A stretch of 64,000 bases of DNA from JBCDGZ01 sp038750655 (GTDB lineage: Bacteria; Bacteroidota; Bacteroidia; Chitinophagales; Saprospiraceae): contig JBCDGZ010000012.1 in NCBI GenBank assembly GCA_038750655.1, positions 16,400 to 80,399 on the forward strand, in the 5' to 3' direction. Positions within the stretch are counted from its first letter, which is position 1. Each line of letters opens with the position of its first letter. The notes below the pieces were generated by a model. It was not told the DNA's origin. It saw only the letters and a list, made by a program, of their open reading frames with translations, and made no database searches. Below are positions 9,320 to 19,021 of this stretch, one piece after another. A program made the position numbers and the translations under genes.

Positions 9320-9991
9320 TTATTGCTCCGTGCGCGTCGCGTTAGGGTCTCCATCAAGGACCTCGTCCAGAATGAAGGTGGCATCGCTTGGCAAACTCGG
9401 CGGTGGAAAGACGCGTGGCGTGAGGCGTACAAAGCCATCCATGTTGATGTCTCCGGTGCTGTAGCCATTGAAGGTACCATTGGGATCACCGTTGAGGATG
9501 TTGTCCAGGATGTAGGTGCGGTCGGAGGAGAGCGACGGTGGGGGGAAGACTCTGGGGGTAACCCGTACGTAGTTGTCATCCGACTTGGCGTTGCCGCCCC
9601 ACATCGCCCAAACGCCTGAGCTGACTTCGACCATCGGCGCGGTGCCGTAGGCTTGGGCCGAAGCGCTGGTGAAGTCATGAGCGGTCGTTGAAGCGTTGTT
9701 TAGGCTGAGTGCAGCGGCCGTCCGAATGCCTATATGGTTGCGGTGCCGGACCGCTACGTAGTAATCTCCGGGGCTCGCCAGGGGGAAGACCACCGGGGCA
9801 GATCCACCCGCTACATCCACAATATCTCCATCCCTTTGCAATATGGCCGCTCGGGTATGCAAAACAATAGTAGGATCGATCGGATCTCTTAATTCAACAA
9901 ATACCCAATCCACGATCGCATTATTTCCAGTGACATTATAGACGGCTTCGATGATGGGTTTCTCCACCACCATTGATATGGGTAAATCCAC
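9320..9991 (-). CDS. 3' part of the frameshifted surface protein (dockerin-like tail)
   Basis: This frame should not have its own start. It continues the protein of 9936-12857 after a one-base shift near 9956-9960. From about 9957 it reads IIEAVYNVTGNNAIVDWVFV, then DGDIVDVAGG and YYVAVRHRNHIGIRT, a module often seen near the C-terminus of large Saprospiraceae surface proteins. It ends with two repeats containing VRVTPRVFPPPSLSSDRTYI and VRLTPRVFPPPSLPSDATFI around GDINMDGF, a dockerin-like calcium-binding pattern. I see no typical T9SS type A sorting tail. Removing one C from the ACCC run (minus strand) joins the frames as GGGETIIEAVYN. It is either a real mutation or a sequencing error. Confidence 0.75.
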   Translation of the reverse strand: MDLPISMVVEKPIIEAVYNVTGNNAIVDWVFVELRDPIDPTIVLHTRAAILQRDGDIVDVAGGSAPVVFPLASPGDYYVAVRHRNHIGIRTAAALSLNNASTTAHDFTSASAQAYGTAPMVEVSSGVWAMWGGNAKSDDNYVRVTPRVFPPPSLSSDRTYILDNILNGDPNGTFNGYSTGDINMDGFVRLTPRVFPPPSLPSDATFILDEVLDGDPNATRTEQ

Positions 9992-12857
9992 TCATGGCGC
10001 TGTAAGGTTCTAAAACAGGCACCCAGTCGTCAGTGCGCAGATCATCATTGAGCAGGGTAGTGGAAGTGTTAAATGGGCCTTGCAGGAAGATTTTAGGGCT
10101 CACCAGGCAGGAAATGCCTTCGTAGACCAGGGCGACTTGGCCCGATACCGAATAATCAATTCTCCAATCGGCCGGTAGAGTAGGGTTATTGAAGGTACCA
10201 GAGACACTGTTGGCGTTGATAAAAACGATGCGGTCATTAAAAGTCGGCGTATAATTCAGGCTGATAGAAAGTGTAGCGCCGCCAATGGTGGCCACTCCCG
10301 CAACATCCAAAACATCGTGCTCCGTAATCGGTGTAGTCCCATCTATTTCTACCTCTAGTGTTGCAGCAGAAATATCAAAGGCATTAACGATGCTCATTTC
10401 CCCCGGTGAATTTCCGGGCGCCAGCGTTCCTGCCACTGCGGTAATATTTTGGATTAGCCCATCAACAGTGATGGTTCCTCCTCGATTATCGAGGCTATTA
10501 TTATTAACCCCCCTTATGGCCTCTTGATTAGAGTTCCCAATGGTCAGGTTGGCCGCATTATTAAAGCTACCATTTCTAATTAGAAGCCCTATACCGTCTG
10601 TATCAAAAATATTGACATTACCGTTCACTATATTGTTAAATACTGGAGTATTACCTCCATCTAATAATATTCCGGCACGTCCTGTTTGCTCAATGTTGAT
10701 AGTACCTCCATCATTCTGAAAAACGTTAGCCACCGTTATCCCGTAGCCGTTGATATTGAGATTTGCTCCGTTTGTTCCGATGTTGACCGTACCGTTTGGG
10801 GCATTCATAAATACGCTGCTTGCATCGAGCCTGAATCCAGCACCACTCGTATTATCGACTTGTATGGTCCCGTTAAAATTACTGATGAAAGCTTTACCGT
10901 CGATACCTACACCTGAGATATTGCTTGCCCCACCACTGGTACCGATATTGATCTGGCCATTTCTATCCGTCGTGATTGACCCTTCTGCATGTAAAATACC
11001 ATCATTCCCGGTATTGTTGATATTGACCGTACCACCGGCAGCACTGAGAACACCGAAGAGACTGCACCCATAGATTGTAATGTTATTAGCCCCCCCGTTC
11101 ATGCCGATGTTAATCTCACCGGAGTTGGTTGTACTCACATCTCCATCTTGCTGTACATCCAGTCCTGACACTCCAACACGGTCAATGTTGACGGTAGCAT
11201 TATCGTTGATAAATACGGATGAGATGACCATTAGCCCCGATGCGCTGATGTTTCCCTGATTTTGACCAATGTTGATGACACTTCCATCCTCATTGAGGAA
11301 AGTAGACCCCAGGGTACCCTGAATGCCAGCACTCCCGGCATTATCGACGGTGATGGTACTATTTCGATTGATAAACGTAGCGTTTTCATAAGTGAGGCCA
11401 AACTTAGTGGTGTTATTGGAGTTTTGACCAATGCTCAGTAAGGCTGCATTTTCGTTGACAAAATCCGAATCTTGAACGTACATGCCTAAGCCTGATGCAG
11501 CGGTAACACTTCCCGTATTGCCTATTTTAATGGTGGAGGCATTATTGGTGAATGTTGAGTTTAAAGCATTCCATATCCCTATACGGCCGATACTTCCACC
11601 TGCCATCGTACCGATGTTGAGAACGGCCCCATCGAGATTATTAAAATTGCCGTTGGCAGACAAGTTAAGTATCCCCTCTGTATTGGTCAATTTAATGTTA
11701 ATGACCCCTCTATTGGTAAAGGTGCTATTGTTTTCGAGACCTACTTGTCCTACAGCCTCGGCCGATCCTATGGTAATCCGAGCACCAGCATCATTGGTGA
11801 ACTGACCGTTGTCTCTGTTTTCTATACCATCACGGAGGGCTCTTTCAATATCAATGGTTTCAGAATTAAAGAAAGTACCATAATTGCGGATACCAAAATC
11901 TACATTATTACTTGTTGTTCCTATGGAAATAATCGAACTAGAGTTGGTAAAAGTAGCCCCATCTTCATTTCGGATACCAGCTGCTCCTGCTCCCTCAACG
12001 TTAATTGCTCCACCCAAGGCAGTAAAATTTCCTTCATTATACACACCATTTTCGCCTACGGCAGCTCCTGAGCCAAGGTTTACGGTGCCGGAGGTAATGG
12101 TAAATGCACCATTAGTACTTACCCCAATCCCATTCTGCGTTACTGCTCCAATATTAATCGTACTATTAGCTACATTAGGAAAAGAGATGGCTCTGGTCGT
12201 AAAGAGACCGTTGGCTACCAATATTCCGTTTCCGCCGACGGTGCTTGCCACACCAATATTGATGTTAGCTCCTCGGTTAAGAAAGGTACCCGTAGAGTGA
12301 ATGCCGATGCCAGTTGAAGTTATTATATTAATGGTGGCTACAGCGATCGTTCCTCCGGGGAAAGTAGATTCATTGGTGAAACTTCCTGAATTATTGATGG
12401 CAAAAGGCTCATTGGCGACACCCGTAATATTAATGGTTCCATTGTTGACAATGGTGCCGCGGTTGAATAAGATACCTTGACTGACCAGAGGAAAGGAAGA
12501 AGCATTGATGATTAATATTGCTCCTGCTTCTATGGTCAGATCAGCGTTTGGTCCTACAAGGATATTATGTGCTAACATGAAGCCGGATACCACTGGAGCA
12601 TTGCTTCCATTACTCATAATGGTTAGGTTCTGACCAGCAGGAGCTATGGCAGGACTCCAATTGAGGGGATCATGAAATTCATCGCTGACAATACCCGTCC
12701 AGGCTAATGTAAATATTTGTCCATTGACGAAAGTCAAGGAGCAAAACAGTGCCGTAATGGTACACAGCAATTGTAAAGAAGCCTTCAGCTTCCTTGGTCT
12801 AAAAGAGCTAAATATAGAGTAGCTCCTTCTAGTTCGTAAATTTGAGTAAGTTGTCAT
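9936..12857 (-). CDS. Large beta-helix-like repeat surface protein, frameshifted near its 3' end
   Basis: The likely start is ATG 12857 (MTTYSNLRTRRSYS), preceded by AAGGAAAAAAG; an upstream ATG at 12893 lies in the promoter leader. The signal peptide ends near LCSLTFVNGQ. The body is about 25 degenerate repeats of 27-40 residues with the pattern F-N--G-INIG, e.g. GTVNIGTNGANLNINGYG, typical of a right-handed parallel beta-helix (filamentous haemagglutinin- or autotransporter-like). A segment LAPGNSPGEMSIVNAFD and LEVEIDGTTPITEHDVLDV near residue 820 resembles the autotransporter-repeat module of such adhesins. The listed end (HHRSRL) is out of frame; the true protein probably continues into 9320-9957, giving about 1180 residues. 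Surface adhesion is inferred. Its promoter carries HTCS-type repeats, and the HTCS gene lies directly upstream. Confidence 0.82.
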   Translation of the reverse strand: MTTYSNLRTRRSYSIFSSFRPRKLKASLQLLCTITALFCSLTFVNGQIFTLAWTGIVSDEFHDPLNWSPAIAPAGQNLTIMSNGSNAPVVSGFMLAHNILVGPNADLTIEAGAILIINASSFPLVSQGILFNRGTIVNNGTINITGVANEPFAINNSGSFTNESTFPGGTIAVATINIITSTGIGIHSTGTFLNRGANINIGVASTVGGNGILVANGLFTTRAISFPNVANSTINIGAVTQNGIGVSTNGAFTITSGTVNLGSGAAVGENGVYNEGNFTALGGAINVEGAGAAGIRNEDGATFTNSSSIISIGTTSNNVDFGIRNYGTFFNSETIDIERALRDGIENRDNGQFTNDAGARITIGSAEAVGQVGLENNSTFTNRGVINIKLTNTEGILNLSANGNFNNLDGAVLNIGTMAGGSIGRIGIWNALNSTFTNNASTIKIGNTGSVTAASGLGMYVQDSDFVNENAALLSIGQNSNNTTKFGLTYENATFINRNSTITVDNAGSAGIQGTLGSTFLNEDGSVINIGQNQGNISASGLMVISSVFINDNATVNIDRVGVSGLDVQQDGDVSTTNSGEINIGMNGGANNITIYGCSLFGVLSAAGGTVNINNTGNDGILHAEGSITTDRNGQINIGTSGGASNISGVGIDGKAFISNFNGTIQVDNTSGAGFRLDASSVFMNAPNGTVNIGTNGANLNINGYGITVANVFQNDGGTINIEQTGRAGILLDGGNTPVFNNIVNGNVNIFDTDGIGLLIRNGSFNNAANLTIGNSNQEAIRGVNNNSLDNRGGTITVDGLIQNITAVAGTLAPGNSPGEMSIVNAFDISAATLEVEIDGTTPITEHDVLDVAGVATIGGATLSISLNYTPTFNDRIVFINANSVSGTFNNPTLPADWRIDYSVSGQVALVYEGISCLVSPKIFLQGPFNTSTTLLNDDLRTDDWVPVLEPYSAMSGFTHINGGGETHHRSRL

Positions 12858-12903
12858 TTGATTCTTTTTTCCTTGATTTTTCAGTAAGCGCAATAGCTTG
12901 GTA

Positions 12904-13013
12904 CAAAGCTATGGGGGAAAGCCTCCTAAGCCCTTGCAGTCATGTTCCAATTGTTTGTAAACACGTTTCAAGGGCTTGCACCTATGTGTCAAAGGCGTTC
13001 AAGTATGTTGCAT
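12904..13013 (-). promoter_or_regulatory. Activator-type promoter with four 21-bp-spaced repeats (copy B)
   Basis: Plus-strand repeats ATGTTCCAA (12942), ACGTTTCAA (12963), ATGTGTCAA (12984) and ATGTTGCAT (13005) start exactly 21 bp apart, two helical turns. On the minus strand 12904-12911 reads TAGCTTTG, a perfect -7 element; the position expected for the -33 TTTG has none. The nearest repeat is 30 bp upstream of the -7 element, where a class II activator would sit. The obvious activator is the adjacent HTCS with an AraC-type DNA-binding domain, a family that binds direct repeats. Confidence 0.7.
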
Positions 13014-13050
13014 CAAGAAAAATAGAACGGCGTAGTTGTTTGACTATCAG

Positions 13051-16000
13051 TTAGTTGCGGATAGAGCTGGGGCGAACACCAAATTCTTCTAAAAAAGCAG
13101 TGGAGAAATAGCTCAAGGAGGTGAAGCCTACTTCAAAGGCGACTTCGGAGATGGTCAGATCACTGGTATTTAACAATTGTTTCCCCTTTTCCAGACGGAT
13201 TGTACGGATCAATACGGTCGCTGATTTGCCGGTGAGGGCTTTGAGTTTGCGGAATACCTGGGTTCTGCTCATCCCCAGGGCTCTGCTGATCTGATTCATA
13301 TTGAGCGAGGCATCAGAAAGATGCTTTTCTATATAGTCATATAGCTTTTGCAGGAAGGGGTCTTCGATGACCTGGGGTTGATCTAAGGATGAGGGGGAAG
13401 CGCCGGCGTAGCGTTCCTGCAATTTCTTTCGCAGTTCCAGCAGCTTGTCAATTCTCACCAGCAATTCTCGTTCTTCGAAGGGTTTGGCCAGATAGGCGTC
13501 GGCGCCTTTTTCCAGCCCGCTGATCTTGGAGTCGGTATCACTTTTGGCGGTGAGCAGAATGATGGGAATATGGTCGGTACGCTCATCCTTTTTCAGGGTG
13601 TCGGTTAATTCATAGCCATCTTTTTCGGGCATCATCACATCGCTGATGATTAAGTCCGGTATTTCGGCAATCGCTCTGTCAATACCGATGGCTCCGTTTT
13701 CCGCCGTATCAATGCTGTAGTAGTCCGCCAGCGCCGCGATCAGGTATTGCTGGACATCCTCATTGTCTTCTACGACAAGCAACTTGGGCTTACCCTCCTC
13801 CGCTTCCGGTCGAATGGCCAAGGCGCTTTCCAGGCTTCCCACTGCCGCTTTGTCCTCCGCAAGCTCAATAGGAGCAGGGGCTGAACGCTCATTTTCCACT
13901 TGGGCGGAGCGCGTGACGGGCAATGTTATCGTAAATGTACTTCCTTTACTCAATTCGCTCGTCACAGTGATTTCCCCTCTCATCAATTTGACCAGCTCCT
14001 TGGTCAAAGCCAAACCAATGCCCGTTCCTTCTCCGGAGCGGGTAGAAGAGTCATCCTCCTGATAAAACCGATCAAAGATACTATTGAGGTTGTCCTTGGC
14101 GATTCCGACCCCCGTATCCTTCACCTCAATATTTAAGAATTCTTTCTCCGATCGTTCCTCTGGGCTTATTCTAAGGTAAATATCTCCACCGTTGGGGGTA
14201 AACTTGATGGCATTCGACAGTAAGTTCGACAGCATGCGCAGTATTTTATCCTCATCATAATCCATCGTAAAGCTGGACGAAGCCGACAGAAAATGCAGCT
14301 GTATACCGTGCTGCTCAGCGTATGAGCTGTGTGATTCCGTCACAAAGCGCATATATTGGATAATGTCTCCTTGCATCAACTGCAATTTCAACTCATTGGC
14401 CTCTAGCTTTCTCAAGTCCAGAATTTGATTGACTAGGTTAAGCAGACTCACAGTGTTGCGCTGAATCATACGGGTACCTTTCTCCAAATGCACCTCCGGT
14501 TGTTCCCGAATCCGCCCAATCATCCCCTTAATGATGGTCAGCGGGGTTCTAAACTCATGAGAGATATTGGTGAAAAAGCGCGACTTGGCCTGGTCCAGCT
14601 CTTCCAATTGCTCCTTTTGCTGTAGAATCTTTTCGTTGAGGCGACTCAGCTCCTCATTGGCTTTTTGCTTGGAGCGATAGTACAGAAAGCCGATGAATAG
14701 CAGTAGCGCCGCCACGGCCAGCGCACCCCAGAGGGTACGGCGGATGTCCTGCTGCTGCTTCAACTCCTGCTCTTGGGCGTAGGCCATCTCCTGTCTTTCC
14801 TGCTCAAAGTCCATATCCGCCTGCATGCGGGCAATATCCCGAGTATTTTTTTCATTGAAAAGAGAGTCCTGAATAGCCTTGGACACCTCCAAATAGCGCA
14901 GAGCGGATTTGTCATTCCCCCGTTGTTTGTAGAGGCGATAAAGGCCTTTGGCCGCGTCCATTTCATTTTCTCTGAGTAGATTATTGGTGGCTATTTCATA
15001 AGCTTGAGAATAATGGGCCAGTGCCTCGTCGTTTTGGCGATTCTTTTCGCTGATTTTGCCCAAACCCAAATAGCTTTTTGCCATAGTCGACTGGCTTTTG
15101 ACCACCGGAGACCGTTCAATCGCCGTACGGTAATTTTCCGAAGCGGCCTCATCATTATTCAGCATTTCATTGGCTTGACCGATATACCAGAACCATTCCC
15201 CATTAACGTGTTGTCCGGCAGTTTCTTTGATCTCTTTTGATTGGGTCAATGTCCTCAAGGCTTCCTCGTATTTTTCTTGCAGCAGCAGTACCCTTCCCTT
15301 TTTGAAGAGCAACTCAGGGTTGAGCTCATTGTTATTAGCCAATTTAGAGGTCTCAATGGCTTCGGTCCAATAAAGCTGGGCATTCTCATAATCCTCTATG
15401 GTCATGTAGGCTTCTCCTAAAAAATCAAGACTGACAATAAGATCTTTGTAATAGGTGGTTGGTCTCAAAACATCAACAGCTTGGTGAAAGACTGCTATGG
15501 TCTCTGGAAACCGTCCACTGAAAAAATAGGCAGTCCCAATAGAGCGATAACAGGAAGCCATTCCGGTCGAGTCCTTGAGTGCCTCCATGATATCCAGCGC
15601 ATTATTGTAACTTACTAAGGCGCTTTCGATTCTTCGGGCTCTCCCTTCGTTGTTGCCCATATTGACGTATGTTTCTGCGGTCAATCGTTTATCTTTTAGC
15701 TTATCTTTTAGTATCACCAAGGCTTCATGGAGAAATATATTAGAGGAGTCAAATTGGGCCCTAAAAGAATAGGTCCTTCCTATATTGGTACAGGCTCTCA
15801 TCAAAATACGATCTTCGTTCTTGGCTGCCTTTGCTAGTCGATAAGCTTTTTTGGCTAAGGCTAGCCCTTTATCCAGTTCGTTTTTTCGATTATAAATAAA
15901 AGATTGATCTATCAGGCTTTCAATGATGAGCGTAGAATTGTTAAACCGCTCGGCTTGTTGAATAGTATTAGCGTGAGCAATTAGGGAGCTGTCCAGTTGC

Positions 16001-16299
16001 TGGCGAACATCATAAGCATTTGCAATAGAATAGGCAATTTCGGCTAAAACAGGATCATTCAGCGATTCGGCCATCGGATAGATTTGTTGGAGCAACAAGA
16101 GCGCACGATCCGGCTCGCTGTCCATCAGCGCTTCAGCCAGGGCGTGGGTCTGTTTGACACGGGTTAAATCATCCGTAGCTTTATCGACGAGATTCTGCAA
16201 CGAGTCGATCGTGTTTTGCGCCGGTAGGCAAGCCGCAGAGAGGGTGAAGATCAAAACCCAGTAGAGTGATTTAAAATACATGAGGTATCCATTAATCAT
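13051..16299 (-). CDS. Hybrid two-component system (HTCS) sensor kinase/response regulator with TPR sensor
   Basis: 1082 residues, all phosphorelay parts in one chain. A signal peptide (a start at 16281, MYFKSLYW, is also possible) leads into about 10 TPR-like repeats (residues 35-510) in the periplasm, instead of the beta-propellers of classical glycan HTCSs. A membrane helix at about 520-545 (TLWGALAVAALLLFIGFLYY) is followed by a coiled coil, HisKA (FFTNISHEFRTPLTII, His near 581), HATPase (DTGVGIAKDN, GTGIGLALTKELV), a receiver with phospho-Asp in IISDVMMPEKDGYE (near 885) and Lys in YLAKPFE, and an AraC HTH (EVAFEVGFTSLSYFSTAFLE). The gene directly precedes the beta-helix surface protein, whose promoter has matching repeats, so local activation of that gene is likely. 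The signal is unknown. Confidence 0.93.
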   Translation of the reverse strand: MINGYLMYFKSLYWVLIFTLSAACLPAQNTIDSLQNLVDKATDDLTRVKQTHALAEALMDSEPDRALLLLQQIYPMAESLNDPVLAEIAYSIANAYDVRQQLDSSLIAHANTIQQAERFNNSTLIIESLIDQSFIYNRKNELDKGLALAKKAYRLAKAAKNEDRILMRACTNIGRTYSFRAQFDSSNIFLHEALVILKDKLKDKRLTAETYVNMGNNEGRARRIESALVSYNNALDIMEALKDSTGMASCYRSIGTAYFFSGRFPETIAVFHQAVDVLRPTTYYKDLIVSLDFLGEAYMTIEDYENAQLYWTEAIETSKLANNNELNPELLFKKGRVLLLQEKYEEALRTLTQSKEIKETAGQHVNGEWFWYIGQANEMLNNDEAASENYRTAIERSPVVKSQSTMAKSYLGLGKISEKNRQNDEALAHYSQAYEIATNNLLRENEMDAAKGLYRLYKQRGNDKSALRYLEVSKAIQDSLFNEKNTRDIARMQADMDFEQERQEMAYAQEQELKQQQDIRRTLWGALAVAALLLFIGFLYYRSKQKANEELSRLNEKILQQKEQLEELDQAKSRFFTNISHEFRTPLTIIKGMIGRIREQPEVHLEKGTRMIQRNTVSLLNLVNQILDLRKLEANELKLQLMQGDIIQYMRFVTESHSSYAEQHGIQLHFLSASSSFTMDYDEDKILRMLSNLLSNAIKFTPNGGDIYLRISPEERSEKEFLNIEVKDTGVGIAKDNLNSIFDRFYQEDDSSTRSGEGTGIGLALTKELVKLMRGEITVTSELSKGSTFTITLPVTRSAQVENERSAPAPIELAEDKAAVGSLESALAIRPEAEEGKPKLLVVEDNEDVQQYLIAALADYYSIDTAENGAIGIDRAIAEIPDLIISDVMMPEKDGYELTDTLKKDERTDHIPIILLTAKSDTDSKISGLEKGADAYLAKPFEERELLVRIDKLLELRKKLQERYAGASPSSLDQPQVIEDPFLQKLYDYIEKHLSDASLNMNQISRALGMSRTQVFRKLKALTGKSATVLIRTIRLEKGKQLLNTSDLTISEVAFEVGFTSLSYFSTAFLEEFGVRPSSIRN

Positions 16300-16518
16300 A
16301 GTATCGGTTTAATTTGAGAGCGGATAGATAATAAGGTAAATCAAAAGTAAAGTCGGTCTACATAGGGCGGTGCAGCTTAATCACTTATCTTTATTATTGA
16401 ATGGTCAATATAAAGGATTTAGGCTTACTATTCTACTCTTCAAGCCGTCGAAATGATACTCTTAGGTCATTCTGCTTACAATGCAACATAATTACGTATT
16501 GCTGATTGAAGTGCCCTG

Positions 16519-17286
16519 CTAGTTTTTTTCCAATAAAATAGACTTTACACCCACTCCAGCCCCGGCTACTACTAAGATGATGATTCCCGTGATCGCGGTG
16601 GTGACAATAATATTGGAGTCTGTGGCCAGGCTTTGATTTTTGACATAAATGCCCAGGAAAGCCCAAATGAGCACCAAGATAAAATAGATATCTTTATTTA
16701 GATAGAGCACCAGCAGGCCACCGAAGGTACCCAGCCCCACCAGGGAGGCAGTCCAGTTTTCTGGCGAAAGGCCCCAGAAGCCAAAGCCGGCATCGAGAAG
16801 CAGAACATTGAGATTGGCCAGCCCCGCCACGGCGATCCAAGCCAGGTAGATGCTGAAGGGCAGGGTGAAGGTCCAGCGGGCTCGCTCCAGGATGGCTAGC
16901 CGGTAATAGAGAAGGACCAGCAGTAGCCACAGTAGAAAGATGAGGAGGAAGGAAAGCCCAATATGCAGGCTTTGCCAGCTGAGGAGCCAGCCGAAGTTGC
17001 AGCAGCAAGAGCCGGCGAAGAAATAGCTGATGGCTTTTGTCTCTGGAGCAAGGGGCTGCTCTGGTCGGGTCAGGTTTTTAGCCTGTGTGAAGGCGAAGAC
17101 GCCCAAGAGTAGGTAAATGAACGACCAGATGCTGAAAGAAAAATCGGGTGGGGTAAATGAGTTGGGGTAAAGGTCGGAGACATCGCCCGGGGTGCGGCCA
17201 AAGAAGGGAACTTGGATGGCCAAGAAATTGACCACAACCAGACCTAGGTAAGACAGCAGGTTGGTGATAGGAAGGGGGCTTTTCAT
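16519..17286 (-). CDS. TspO/MBR-like (tryptophan-rich sensory) integral membrane protein
   Basis: 255 residues, about seven hydrophobic helices. The stretch SFTPPDFSFSIWSFIYLLLG matches the TspO/MBR hallmark FxPPxWvFxivW-LY, and later NFGWLLSWQSLHIGLSFLLI and AWIAVAGLANLNVLLL fit the rest of the family. Classical TspO proteins have about 160 residues and five helices; this longer form has two extra C-terminal helices. TspO proteins bind porphyrins or sterols in membranes and affect stress and tetrapyrrole handling; the ligand here is unknown. It stands alone between the HTCS and a helical-repeat gene, about 75 bp downstream of the latter on the same strand. Confidence 0.75.
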   Translation of the reverse strand: MKSPLPITNLLSYLGLVVVNFLAIQVPFFGRTPGDVSDLYPNSFTPPDFSFSIWSFIYLLLGVFAFTQAKNLTRPEQPLAPETKAISYFFAGSCCCNFGWLLSWQSLHIGLSFLLIFLLWLLLVLLYYRLAILERARWTFTLPFSIYLAWIAVAGLANLNVLLLDAGFGFWGLSPENWTASLVGLGTFGGLLVLYLNKDIYFILVLIWAFLGIYVKNQSLATDSNIIVTTAITGIIILVVAGAGVGVKSILLEKN

Positions 17287-17362
17287 CGGCGACTATCCTT
17301 GAATGATAAAATGGGCGAGCTGGATGTTTCGATTCTACTAAAGGTACAAAATTCTGCACAAC

Positions 17363-18856
17363 CTATCTACCGGGGGCAGATTCTAACCACAACTTTACCT
17401 CTTCTAAGCCTTGAACACTTTCCAGTTCTGTCGTTAAGCTCTGTGCTACGGCCCGCTGCCCCGATCGGTCCACTGCGTTGAGCCAGCGCCGCAGGTGCTG
17501 GAGGACCACAAACTCGGTCGATTGGAGCTGCTTGCGCTTGTGCAGCTGGCGGTAGCAAGAGCGGAGGATGGACTCTGCGATGAAGCCCTGATCGAGTTCA
17601 ATGTGGATGATGGCGGCCAGCAGGCGGGAGAGGATTTTGATGTCTTCGCGGGTATCGAAGCGAGGTTCGTTGAGGATGCGGTTGATTTTGTGCAGGGATT
17701 GCTGTAGCTGGGCTTCGAAGTGGGAGGTTGAGGAAGGGGCAGAGGAGAGAGCAGCGGAGAAATAGGCGACGGCGATGTTGTAGTGAAAGGTAATCTGCCG
17801 GTCGAGGGAGAGGGCAGGGCCATGTTTTTTGAGGAATCGTTCGATGTCGGGGGCCAGTTGGGTAGCCTCGTTGAATTGTTGGGTTTTGAGGTGGAAAAGG
17901 AGGAGGTAGTAGTAGCGCGATTGGTCGATTTTGATGCGGATATGGCTGGTTTTGGGCTGGAGGGTGCGCAGCTTTTCGATGAAATCGGGGAAGGCGGCGA
18001 AGTCATTATTGAGAAAAGCACTGTTGAAGCAATTGTTGAGCAGATTGAGGTAACGCTCTTGGTGCTCGTCGCGTAGAGCAGGATAGCTCGCGTAAAGCTG
18101 GACAATTTCCTGTAGGTAGGTGCTGCCCTGTTGGTGGTTTTTATCGATCACCCTGGCGTGAAGAGCTAGCAAAAAGCGACTATTGCAGGCCGCATCGAAG
18201 GATAAGGAGTCAGGAGCTTCGAGCTTTTGTTGGACTTGCTTTACCGACACCGACAAATGTTCTCGCAGGCGTCGGGCATCACGAATGCGATAGTGGACAA
18301 AGGCTTCTTCGTAGGTGGTCAGCACTTCTTCATCAGTTTGTAACTGTTGAAGCAATTGCTGGCTCTGTTGCTGGCATTTTTCCATCTCACTAAGCAGCTT
18401 TTTCCCGGCCAAGCGCCGGATGATTCTCCTTTTAAACTGCATGATGCTCAACAGATCGACAGGGTAGTGGAACTTTTGGGCCAGATGCTCGGCCTTGCGG
18501 ATGCGCTTCATCGCCTGATCAAACAGCTCCCGGTCGATGAGGATTTGTATTTCGATGATCAACTCTTGCAGCTTGATTTTCGCCGTTTTTCCGGAGTGGT
18601 AATTCCTCAAGCTTTTCAATAGCAGGTTATACAGGTAGTGCTTACCAGAAGATAGGTTTTTGGCAAATACGGGATTGCTGAGCTGGGCTTGCAGGCGGGC
18701 CTCCTCGTAGGATTCCATCTTCTCCATCCGATCAAACAATTCCAGATAATGATTGGGGCCATCGGGAATATGTCGCTGTGCAGTGATGCGGAAATAGCGC
18801 TTTTCGGCCTGTTGCAAAGATTTTATGAGATCAAAGAGAGCATCAGATTTTGACAT
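17363..18856 (-). CDS. Helical-repeat protein of unknown function
   Basis: 497 residues with no signal peptide or membrane segment, almost wholly alpha-helical, with TPR-like spacing. The start MSKSDALFDLIKSLQQAEKR and the following FRITAQRH resemble a family frequent in Saprospiraceae, where it is hypothetical. The gene at 25216-26640 has the same architecture: a short N-terminal 'LF/LLRSLSKSE' helix, a kinase-free solenoid and similar length, suggesting distant paralogy. It probably acts as a cytoplasmic protein-binding scaffold, but nothing in the sequence gives a function. The region upstream (18857-19021) is AT-rich and divergent with the gene at 19022. Confidence 0.8.
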   Translation of the reverse strand: MSKSDALFDLIKSLQQAEKRYFRITAQRHIPDGPNHYLELFDRMEKMESYEEARLQAQLSNPVFAKNLSSGKHYLYNLLLKSLRNYHSGKTAKIKLQELIIEIQILIDRELFDQAMKRIRKAEHLAQKFHYPVDLLSIMQFKRRIIRRLAGKKLLSEMEKCQQQSQQLLQQLQTDEEVLTTYEEAFVHYRIRDARRLREHLSVSVKQVQQKLEAPDSLSFDAACNSRFLLALHARVIDKNHQQGSTYLQEIVQLYASYPALRDEHQERYLNLLNNCFNSAFLNNDFAAFPDFIEKLRTLQPKTSHIRIKIDQSRYYYLLLFHLKTQQFNEATQLAPDIERFLKKHGPALSLDRQITFHYNIAVAYFSAALSSAPSSTSHFEAQLQQSLHKINRILNEPRFDTREDIKILSRLLAAIIHIELDQGFIAESILRSCYRQLHKRKQLQSTEFVVLQHLRRWLNAVDRSGQRAVAQSLTTELESVQGLEEVKLWLESAPGR

Positions 18857-19021
18857 GAGTTCTTAAAATATAAGTACAATTTATGGGTATGGGACTAAAA
18901 TAAGGACTTTTGAGGAGAATATGACTTCTTAAAAAAAAATAAATTAGGTTTTCTCCTCAAGTGTTTGCCCCCTAATTTTGTAGGTGTAATTCAGATTGAT
19001 TCACAAACAAAAAAATTAGTC

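Noticed and set aside
9310..9678. 122-codon open frame on the minus strand
   Set aside because: Out-of-frame overlap with the 3' part of the surface protein, whose own frame has repeated recognisable motifs.
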